Part shown: positions 1 to 5,224 of the stretch, in pieces
Layout of the letters: each line of letters opens with the position of its first letter
How positions within the stretch are numbered: position 1 is the stretch's first letter
NCBI GenBank assembly: GCA_024276455.1
Contig: JAJRXE010000070.1
Location: 1-8,379 of the forward strand
DNA: 8,379 bases
DNA from: Calditrichota bacterium
GTDB lineage: Bacteria; Calditrichota; Calditrichia; RBG-13-44-9
Direction of reading: 5' to 3'
Translations under genes and position numbers: made by a program
Notes under the pieces: model-generated
What the model was told of the DNA's origin: nothing
The model's database searches: none
Seen by the model: the letters and a program-made list of their open reading frames with translations, nothing else

Positions 1-8
1 CTTTCCAT
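1..8 (-). CDS. Possible start of a gene cut by the window edge
   Basis: Reading leftward on the minus strand, an AAGGAG ribosome site (complement of 13-18) is followed after four A's by ATG GAA and then the window ends. The arrangement resembles a real translation start and would place another minus-strand gene after the CNNM-type gene, about 130 bases downstream. Only two codons are visible, so nothing can be said about the product. The spacing is short, so a chance match is possible. Confidence 0.3.
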
Positions 9-137
9 TTTTCTCCTTTTACCGTTTGATTAGAAAAGATTGTACGTTCCGGTGCGTTTCTTTAACCAAATTTCTTTAGGTCAGGACTGGATTGCTCGGA
101 GGTTCACATTATGTTAAAAGTACGCCCTGTACAGCGA

Positions 138-1211
138 TTAAGATTCGCCAGAAGAACTCGCTTCTTTACCGGGAATCAATCCCAGTGCGCGCGCTCGTTT
201 AGTCCATAATTGCCGCGCCAACACCTGCATATCGATGGTGTCGTCGGTCTCGTCCACAATTTCAACCCCTAACAGGGTTTCCACAACATCTTCCATGGTA
301 ACAATGCCGGCTATTCCACCGTATTCATCTACGACCAGGGTAATGTGTTCGCGCTGGTTCAGAAACTGTTCAAAGGCAAAAATTAGAGTAGCGAACTCCG
401 GCACGATTTTTATTTTCAGGCCAAGGGAGCGCAGTTTGGTATCCAATCGGCCCCGGTAAGCTTCCGACATAATATCGTTTTTCATCACATAGTGGTGAAT
501 GTCCTCCGGATCTTTGTCGTAAATCGGAATACGAGAAAATTTGATTTCCGGATGTTTCTTCAGAACTTCTCCCACCGTCATGTCTGCGGACAGGGTAAAC
601 ATCACCGTTCGCGGTGTCATGATGTCCTTCACTTTCAGTTTGCCGGCACTCAGCAGGTTCTTCAGAATCCGATACTCATGTTCACTGAATATCCCCTCTT
701 TTTTAGCCAAAACCGCCATGGCCCGAAGCTCTTCCCGGCTAACAATGGACATGTTTTTTTCAGAAGCTAACCAGCTGGCAATTTTTTGCGTCAATAGGAC
801 CAAGGGGTAAAGTAACCAGACCAGAATGGTCAAAGTTCGAGCGGTGATTTTAGCTAACTTGTGCCAATAGAACGCCCCCAGGGTTTTGGGAATGATCTCA
901 GAAAAGATCAAAATGAGAAATGTCAAAACAGCCGAGGTTACGGCAACGTAAGCATTTCCAAATACGAGCATTGACTGGGCCCCGACACCGGCTGCTCCCA
1001 CCGTGTGAGCAATTGTGTTTAAGCTTAGTATGGCCGCAAGTGGCCGCTCGATATTTGCTTTCAGTTGACGCAGGGTCGAGCCGGTTTTGGGCGATTGCTG
1101 CTCCAGAGCTTCGATGTAACTTGGGGTGATGGATAAAATAACGGCTTCCATTATGGAACAGATAAATGAAACACCCAGCGCCAGAAAAAGATAGAAAATT
1201 AACAATGACAT
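138..1211 (-). CDS. CNNM/HlyC-type transporter-like membrane protein (DUF21 + CBS pair)
   Basis: A 357-residue integral membrane protein. Residues 1-150 form the CNNM/DUF21 transmembrane domain: hydrophobic segments lie near 3-28, 57-82, 87-112 and 122-147, with the family's SxxE motif (S19-E22), an ILSLNT stretch near 61-66 and SEIIPKT at 104-110. A tandem CBS pair follows, beginning at VKDIMTPR (194-201) and ending with DEYGGIAGIVTMEDVVE (295-311). CBS pairs bind adenine nucleotides and gate such proteins. Family members (CNNM, CorC, YfjD/YhdP) are linked to Mg2+ or other cation export or homeostasis; the substrate here is unknown. The C-terminal CorC/HlyC domain of longer members is missing: after the CBS pair only about 40 residues remain, ending in a basic then Ser-rich tail. 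The start is supported by AAGGA ten bases upstream of ATG. A TTGACA lies at 1271-1266 on this strand without a convincing -10. It is a lone gene, 674 bases from the cyclase. Confidence 0.9.
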   Translation of the reverse strand: MSLLIFYLFLALGVSFICSIMEAVILSITPSYIEALEQQSPKTGSTLRQLKANIERPLAAILSLNTIAHTVGAAGVGAQSMLVFGNAYVAVTSAVLTFLILIFSEIIPKTLGAFYWHKLAKITARTLTILVWLLYPLVLLTQKIASWLASEKNMSIVSREELRAMAVLAKKEGIFSEHEYRILKNLLSAGKLKVKDIMTPRTVMFTLSADMTVGEVLKKHPEIKFSRIPIYDKDPEDIHHYVMKNDIMSEAYRGRLDTKLRSLGLKIKIVPEFATLIFAFEQFLNQREHITLVVDEYGGIAGIVTMEDVVETLLGVEIVDETDDTIDMQVLARQLWTKRARALGLIPGKEASSSGES

Positions 1212-1338
1212 AGTGTTTTAGTCCTTATTATGTTTTGCCCCTTTGTTTCATGCTGATGGTCTGAGTGTCAACAGATTTGTCCGGTTAAAAAGTTTCCGAC
1301 TGTAAAATCACCCTACTCCAGACAACATGCCGTTTCCC
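1212..1338. other. Spacer upstream of the CNNM-type gene
   Basis: No reading frame of note. It should contain the promoter of the CNNM-type gene: a TTGACA occurs on the minus strand at 1271-1266, but the hexamer 17 bases on is AAACAA, so no promoter can be called with confidence. Confidence 0.4.
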
Positions 1339-1524
1339 TCAGAAAGTAAATTTTGATCTCCCTTTGAAATGGATTCCCGCCTGCACCACAAATTTCGTCC
1401 CATCCCGCTTGCCCGTTTCCCACTTCTTCCAGGAATCAATTTAGTCCAGCTAACGCCTTTTTTCAAGAGCCGCGTTGGTAGAAAAAATGGTTTTGGTTCT
1501 CTATAAATCCTGCTCCCGTTTCAT
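1339..1524 (-). pseudogene. Decayed small reading frame with intact expression signals
   Basis: A near-perfect ribosome site (AAAGGAGG, complement of 1533-1540) stands eight bases before an ATG at 1524, but the frame stops after seven codons (MKREQDL, TAG at 1501-1503). The same frame can be read to 1339 with two more internal stops (TAG and TAA near 1450-1441) and gives 62 codons whose composition looks protein-like: STNAALEKRR in the middle, then IDSWKKWETGKRDGT, then KFVVQAGIHFKGRSKFTF before the final TGA. I read this as the remains of a small soluble basic protein inactivated by point mutations to stops; I do not recognise the family. The alternative is a seven-codon leader peptide followed by noncoding DNA, or chance. 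The promoter and palindrome just upstream favour a once-expressed gene. Confidence 0.4.
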
Positions 1525-1542
1525 GATGAATACCTCCTTTGA

Positions 1543-1585
1543 TTTAACCAGGTTAAACATACGAAACAAAAAGGTGTTTACACAA
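1543..1585 (-). promoter_or_regulatory. Promoter and operator-like palindrome of the decayed frame
   Basis: On the minus strand TTGTGT (1585-1580) and TATGTT (1561-1556) are 18 bases apart, a plausible sigma-70-type promoter. A perfect 7-bp inverted repeat, TTTAACC-A-GGTTAAA (1543-1557), overlaps the -10 end and the expected transcription start, where a repressor would act. The AAAGGAGG ribosome site begins right after it. The 11 bases TATGTTTAACC recur upstream of the cyclase gene (4153-4143, same strand). The match is by eye. Confidence 0.4.
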
Positions 1586-1830
1586 GGCCGAAACAGTCGA
1601 TAGAGAAATTTGGGGGTGTGTTGAGAGAGAACGTTGGTTCTCCCATCTTTTTCGATTCAATAAAAAATCGAATGTTCATCAGAAGTGAGGCCAAAATTTT
1701 AGCCTGATCCGTACGGAGAAAAAAGGTAATTCCCACCCCCCGGTTGTTGACATTTTCTTTGGTTTTTCCCGCCGAACGTGCTAAAACCTCCTAATTAGCC
1801 TAACCCTGCCTGGATTATTCATTAAAACCC
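1586..1830. other. Gene-free spacer with several small palindromes
   Basis: No credible gene on either strand. Visible inverted repeats are GAGAAC-GTTG-GTTCTC (1627-1642), TTCGATT with an 8-base loop (1651-1672), an imperfect palindrome AGGC-c-AAAATTTT-a-GCCT (1688-1705) and CCGTACGG (1709-1716). None is followed by a convincing T-run, so no terminator is called. The region probably represents eroded intergenic or mobile DNA. Confidence 0.4.
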
Positions 1831-1852
1831 GGACGTGAATGGTCTGGCTAAC
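1831..1852 (-). repeat. Single degenerate REP-like element 3' of the cyclase gene
   Basis: Read on the minus strand this is GTTAGCC-AGACCA-TTCA-CGTCC, the head and loop of the repeat ends that flank the Y1 transposase. It matches the outer end of those repeats at 19 of 22 positions. The head GTTAGCC and the TTCA loop are intact while the stem pairs only partly. It lies 33 bases after the cyclase stop codon with its head facing the gene. A weaker TTAGCC at 1795-1800 faces it in the opposite sense, so a miniature 58-bp unit is possible. Confidence 0.55.
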
Positions 1853-1885
1853 GGTTGCTGGTGGCAATTCAAGGGGAAGAAGCTC

Positions 1886-4036
1886 TCACTTGGTCTTCAT
1901 AGTAAATACTCCGTCCCATTCCTTGCCGGGGGGATTAAGCAGGAATTCCTGGCAACGTAGCAGATAGAGGCGGGAGGGCCCATCGTCGTGGCGGATTTGC
2001 AACGCCTGCCGGAAGTGATTAGCGGCCCACTCCCAGTTGCGGTTCAGATAGTAATCAAATCCCTGCTGGAACTGGTGCAGCATTTCCAGGAAATCCGCCG
2101 GAAGCGGTTCCTCTTTGGTGGCAATCAGCTCGAACACCCGTACCGGTTTTTGTTTACCCTTAACCCGCAACAGGTCCAGAGGACGAAAGATAAACTGGTC
2201 CTTCACCAACTGGTAGGTGTTTTCGCCGATCATGATCTGGGTATCGTACACTTTGTTGGCGTTCTCCAGCCGGGCGGCCAGGTTTACCGGATCGCCGATC
2301 ACGGTGTAATCGAATCGCAGGCGGGAGCCCATGTTGCCCACCACCATCTCCCCGGTGTTAATCCCGATACGGGCACTCAGGGCGGGCTTGTTCAGATCCG
2401 ACCAGATATCCCGCAATTCCCGCAGACGTTGCTGCATTTTCAAGGCGGTTCGGCAGGCCAGTTCGGCATGATTCTCAATCTCCACCGGGGCGCCAAACAC
2501 CGCCATGATGGCGTCGCCTTCGTATTTGTCCAGCATGCCCTGGTATTGGAAAATGATTTCGGTCATTTCGGTGTGGTACTCGTTGAGCAATTGTACCAGC
2601 TCTTCCGGAGGCATTTTTTCGGAAATGCTGGTGAACCCGGCCAGATCGGAAAAAAGCACCGTACAAACTTTTTTCTCTCCTCCCAGTCCCACTTTTTCCG
2701 GATGTTCCAGTAACACCTCTACCACCGAAGGGGAAACGTAATGGGAGAACACCTGGCGAATCTGGCGCTTGTCCTTTTCCTCCGACAGGTAGCGGTACAC
2801 ATAATCGAAAGTAAAGGAAAGAATCACAACCAGCAGGGGAGTAACCAGCGGCAACCAGAGGGAATATTCTGCCAGGGCGAAAAATCCGCCCAGCACCAGC
2901 AGGAAAGTAAGCAGTGCCGTGGCAACCAAACCGGCCACCGGACGCAGAAAAATCAGCAGCAGACCGGCAAGCAACCCGACACCTAACAGCAGACCGATTT
3001 CCCACCAGGTGGGAAGCAGGCGGATGAACTGGCGGTTCAAAATCTGGTGAATAATGTTGGCATTGATTTCCACGCCCGGAAAAGCCGCCTGCACCGGGGT
3101 GACCCGCAAATCGTACAGTCCCGGCAGAGAGGTACCAATGAGCACCACCCGGTCTTTGAAATACTGGGGAGGGATTCGCTTCATCAGAACATCGTAGAAG
3201 GGGATGTAGCGAAATGATTGGTAAGGTCCCGCAAAATTGATCAGCATTTGTCCCCGCTTGGTAGTGGGGATGCGCACTTCTTCGCCGTTTTTGCGCCGGA
3301 GAATCACGATTTTCTTTTCTGCGTTGTAGTCGATATTTTCTACTTCCAACAGCTTCAGGGCCATCTGGACGGAGAGGGCGGCATACACATTTTCGTTAAA
3401 ACGCAGAAAAAGCGGGAGGCGGCGGAGCACGCCATCCGGATCCGGAAACATGTTCACGAAACCGGCACAAGCAGCGGCGTTGAGAAAATCCGGGTATTCC
3501 GGTTCGAAGCGGTCTAGCGCCAGCAGCAGGTGGTAAAGTGCCGGAGGGACCTGGTGAAGCAGAGCCTTGTTGTGCAAACCGCCGGGAGGGGCAGACATGG
3601 CCGGCAGGAAGTTGGCTGAATCCGCCAGGCTGAGGTAAAACGCCGCACAGACATTGCCGGCTTGCCTCATGGCCTGTTGCAGAGCCTGGTCTTCTTCCCC
3701 ATGCCGGAAGTCCGGATCGAGAATGAGGTCCAGCCCGATCAGGTGGGCGCCGGCTTCGCTCAGATTGGTGATCACTTTGGCCCGATAGGTGCGCGGCCAA
3801 TAATGGAACTTGCCGAGCTTTTTCACGCTGAAGGCGTCGACGTCGATAATGACGACATCCTCCAGAGGATTTCTCATGGGAGTGATTTTTTTACGCATTC
3901 GCCAGTCGTAGCTGCGAGCCTCCAGGGAGAAAAAGAACCCTTTTAAAAGAAAGGTGCTGAGCGCCCAGACGAGAACGGCTGTAGTAAGTCCGATCAGAGT
4001 TCCGGCAAACGCCCGGGAGAATGTTTTGTTTTTCAT
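1886..4036 (-). CDS. CHASE2-domain class III adenylyl cyclase
   Basis: A 716-residue membrane-bound sensor cyclase that should make cAMP from ATP. Order: one N-terminal membrane helix (about 10-36), an extracytoplasmic CHASE2 sensor domain (about 40-335, with DVVIIDVDAFS and DRVVLIGTS motifs), three closely spaced membrane helices (about 345-413), a linker, the class III catalytic domain (about 454-640) and a TPR-like tail ending in NPPGKEWDGVF. All catalytic residues are present: metal-binding D464 (FSDLAGFT) and D508 (EGDAIMAVFG), purine-binding K504, and transition-state N585 and R589 in VNLAARLE. The second purine-selecting position (seven before N585) is T578 rather than Asp, the class IIIb signature. 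The length is typical of CHASE2 cyclases, so the gene looks complete. AGGAGG lies 12 bases before the ATG, a rather long spacing, but no better in-frame start is nearer. The signal sensed is unknown. The gene is alone, with long spacers on both sides. Guanylyl cyclase activity is less likely given K504. Confidence 0.93.
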   Translation of the reverse strand: MKNKTFSRAFAGTLIGLTTAVLVWALSTFLLKGFFFSLEARSYDWRMRKKITPMRNPLEDVVIIDVDAFSVKKLGKFHYWPRTYRAKVITNLSEAGAHLIGLDLILDPDFRHGEEDQALQQAMRQAGNVCAAFYLSLADSANFLPAMSAPPGGLHNKALLHQVPPALYHLLLALDRFEPEYPDFLNAAACAGFVNMFPDPDGVLRRLPLFLRFNENVYAALSVQMALKLLEVENIDYNAEKKIVILRRKNGEEVRIPTTKRGQMLINFAGPYQSFRYIPFYDVLMKRIPPQYFKDRVVLIGTSLPGLYDLRVTPVQAAFPGVEINANIIHQILNRQFIRLLPTWWEIGLLLGVGLLAGLLLIFLRPVAGLVATALLTFLLVLGGFFALAEYSLWLPLVTPLLVVILSFTFDYVYRYLSEEKDKRQIRQVFSHYVSPSVVEVLLEHPEKVGLGGEKKVCTVLFSDLAGFTSISEKMPPEELVQLLNEYHTEMTEIIFQYQGMLDKYEGDAIMAVFGAPVEIENHAELACRTALKMQQRLRELRDIWSDLNKPALSARIGINTGEMVVGNMGSRLRFDYTVIGDPVNLAARLENANKVYDTQIMIGENTYQLVKDQFIFRPLDLLRVKGKQKPVRVFELIATKEEPLPADFLEMLHQFQQGFDYYLNRNWEWAANHFRQALQIRHDDGPSRLYLLRCQEFLLNPPGKEWDGVFTMKTK

Positions 4037-4222
4037 AGGTGAACGGTTCCTCCTGACGTCGATTTCCAGGAATATGGTTGCTGGTAATTCCGGTGGCCTG
4101 ATAAAGCTAAACCGGTCCTAAAAAAATCGGTCTGAATGATCTGGTTAAACATAACTGATCAATATTTAAGCATTTAAAAAATAAAAATCAAACCACCCAG
4201 GTCAAAATTTTGGAAAAAATTT
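4037..4222. promoter_or_regulatory. Upstream region of the cyclase gene with candidate promoter
   Basis: No gene. On the minus strand TTGACC (4205-4200) is followed 16 bases later by TATTTT (4183-4178), a weak sigma-70-like promoter about 140 bases before the start codon. TATGTTTAACC (4153-4143) duplicates a sequence at the promoter of the decayed frame near 1556. GGTTGCTGGT-AATTC (4076-4090) nearly repeats GGTTGCTGGTggcAATTC (1853-1870) on the other side of the cyclase gene. The promoter call is tentative. Confidence 0.3.
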
Positions 4223-4241
4223 TTAAAAGGAAGGTGGTGAA

Positions 4242-4272
4242 CTCACCCCCGGCCTTAATTTTTCGGGGTGAG
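4242..4272. repeat. Stem-loop CTCACCCC / GGGGTGAG
   Basis: An 8-bp perfect inverted repeat (4242-4249 with 4265-4272) and a 15-base loop, followed by purine-rich sequence up to the first transposase-flanking repeat. It resembles the CCCTCACCCC-type dispersed intergenic sequences seen in many bacteria, but dispersal cannot be tested here. There is no T-run on either side, so it is not called a terminator. Confidence 0.4.
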
Positions 4273-4321
4273 GGGTTAGAAGAGGATTACCATCAGGAGA
4301 GGAGAATTGGGGTTTAATTTT

Positions 4322-4483
4322 GTTAGCCAGGCCGTTCACGGCCTGGAATTGGGTAACCACCCAAGCCGGTAGAGGCCATTCACGGCCTTCCAAAAATTCC
4401 TGGTGGGAATTGGGAAGGTCATAAATGACCTGAAGAACGTTTGGAAATCCTCCCATTTCCCGATCCTGAAGGATCGGGCTAAC
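4322..4483 (+). repeat. Left REP-pair repeat (copy 1)
   Basis: 162 bases running from GTTAGCC (4322-4328) to GGCTAAC (4477-4483). It holds a string of tetraloop hairpins: 4327-4346 (8-bp stem around TTCA), 4373-4388 (AGGCC/GGCCT around a TTCA centre with one unpaired step), 4416-4431 (AGGTCA/TGACCT around TAAA) and 4459-4478 (8-bp stem around TGAA). A further AATTCC/GGAATT stem lies at 4395-4411. The outer two hairpins are the same design in opposite orientation: GTTAGCC, six stem bases, TTCA, six complementary bases, GG. By-eye alignment with copy 2 gives 12 substitutions and a one-base gap, about 92% identity. Confidence 0.8.
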
Positions 4484-4490
4484 GATGTTA

Positions 4491-4546
4491 TTCATTCAAA
4501 AAAGAATGAAAGGCCATTCATTGTCTGGAAATTATTATAAATAATT
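4491..4546 (+). repeat. Hairpin cluster in the transposase leader
   Basis: Three small inverted repeats lie between the left repeat and the transposase: TTCATTC/GAATGAA with an A6 loop (4491-4510), a degenerate TTCA-loop hairpin AGGCCA-TTCA-TTGTCT (4511-4526), and AATTATT/AATAATT with a 3-base loop (4530-4546). The middle one has the same stem start and loop as the second hairpin of the flanking repeats and looks like a worn copy. The last lies where a promoter would be expected, but no clear -35/-10 pair is visible. Confidence 0.45.
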
Positions 4547-4590
4547 ATTAAAATATATCAAAATATCGTAAAAATTGTGGAGATAGTGAT

Positions 4591-5040
4591 ATGAAACGTT
4601 CCTTTTCAAAAATTTATCTCCATTATATCTGGTCTACGAAAAATCGCCAAAAAATTTTCACAGCGGAATTGGTGTGCAAAATTAATCAACATATTCGTGA
4701 ATATGCTGCTAAGAATAATATTTTTGTTGTGGAGGTGAATGGTACACACGATCATTTCCATTTACTTATTGACCTGCCTGTTACCTTTTCTCCGGCAAGG
4801 GCGATTAATCTAATCAAAGGAGAATCTTCGCACTGGATAAATGAGCAGAATTTCGTGCAAGGAAAATTCTTTTGGCAAAAGCGATACAGCATATTTTCCG
4901 TTAGCGAGTCACAGAAAGAAAAGGTAAAAAAGTACATTCAAACTCAAGAAAAACATCATCAGAAAATCAGTTTCCAGGAAGAAGTTAAGGAATTTTTAAA
5001 GAAACATGGATTGGCGTTCTCAGAGGATCTTCTTGTTTAG
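4591..5040 (+). CDS. Y1 (HUH) transposase, IS200/REP-associated type
   Basis: A 149-residue single-domain transposase of the Y1 family (Transposase_17 / TnpA-like), which cuts and rejoins single-stranded DNA next to hairpins. The N-terminus SKIYLHYIWSTKNRQ is typical. The metal-binding HUH motif is H55-F56-H57 in GTHDHFHLLIDLP, the conserved WQKRYSIFSV is at 95-104, and the nucleophile is Y115 in KKYIQTQEKHH with the family's Q119. The length equals IS200-type TnpA, so it appears intact. A GGAGA ribosome site lies seven bases before the ATG. It runs opposite to all neighbouring chromosomal genes, and the flanking direct repeats contain its probable DNA substrates. It could be called either a small RAYT or an IS200-type TnpA; the REP-like flanks favour RAYT. 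There is no accompanying TnpB gene or omega-RNA-like region. Confidence 0.92.
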   Translation: MKRSFSKIYLHYIWSTKNRQKIFTAELVCKINQHIREYAAKNNIFVVEVNGTHDHFHLLIDLPVTFSPARAINLIKGESSHWINEQNFVQGKFFWQKRYSIFSVSESQKEKVKKYIQTQEKHHQKISFQEEVKEFLKKHGLAFSEDLLV

Positions 5041-5063
5041 TAATAGTGGTTGAAATCGAAAGG

Positions 5064-5224
5064 GTTAGCCAGGCCGTTCACGGCCTGGAATTAGGTAACC
5101 ACCCACGCCGGTAGAGGCCATTCATGGCCTTCCAAAAATTCTTGATGGGAATTGGGAAGGTCATAAATGACCTAAAGAATGTTTGGTAATTTTCCCATTA
5201 CCCGATCCTGAAGGACCGGCTAAC
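5064..5224 (+). repeat. Right REP-pair repeat (copy 2)
   Basis: 161 bases from GTTAGCC (5064-5070) to GGCTAAC (5218-5224), in the same orientation as copy 1. Hairpins are at 5069-5088 (perfect 8-bp stem, TTCA loop), 5115-5130 (perfect 6-bp stem AGGCCA/TGGCCT, TTCA loop), 5158-5173 (AGGTCA/TGACCT, TAAA loop) and 5202-5219 (seven-position stem with one A-C mismatch, TGAA loop). Its last bases overlap the 3' end of the PLP-enzyme gene, whose TAG stop (5222-5220) is part of the GTTAGCC terminus read on the minus strand. No T-run follows any hairpin, so terminator function is uncertain. Confidence 0.8.

Larger units (their letters stand above)
4322..5224 (+). mobile_element. RAYT/IS200-like locus: Y1 transposase between two REP-pair repeats
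   Basis: About 0.9 kb made of a left repeat (4322-4483), an AT-rich leader, a Y1 transposase gene (4591-5040) and a right repeat (5064-5224). The two repeats are direct copies, and each is bounded by GTTAGCC and its inverse GGCTAAC. The layout matches REP-associated tyrosine transposase loci, in which a single-copy HUH transposase is flanked by the hairpin elements it acts on. A classic IS200 element would have one hairpin near each end instead. The transposase gene is visibly richer in A+T than the cyclase and PLP-enzyme genes beside it, which suggests transfer. Whether it is mobile today cannot be told from one copy. Confidence 0.65.

Noticed and set aside
111..209. A 32-codon plus-strand frame at 111-209 with GGAGG seven bases before ATG
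   Set aside because: It overlaps the 3' end of the CNNM-type gene in antisense and has no recognisable features; probably a chance ribosome site.
1651..1672. Rho-independent terminator from TTCGATT/AATCGAA stem
   Set aside because: The stem is AT-rich, the loop is 8 bases, and no T-run follows on either strand.
1988..2713. A 241-codon plus-strand open frame, with others at 5289-5951 and 7459-8010
   Set aside because: These are antisense shadows of the cyclase, PLP-enzyme and IS256 transposase genes, all of which have full catalytic motifs on the minus strand.
4223..4495. A 90-codon minus-strand frame reading through the left repeat
   Set aside because: Most of its length is the hairpin repeat, and the same frame in the 92%-identical right copy is broken by two stops. 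It has no signal or domain and no good ribosome site. Such frames are expected when a palindromic repeat lacks stops by chance.
4322..5224. CRISPR array from repeated short palindromes
   Set aside because: The hairpins differ in sequence, are not evenly spaced by unique spacers, and no cas gene is near. The arrangement fits REP-type repeats.
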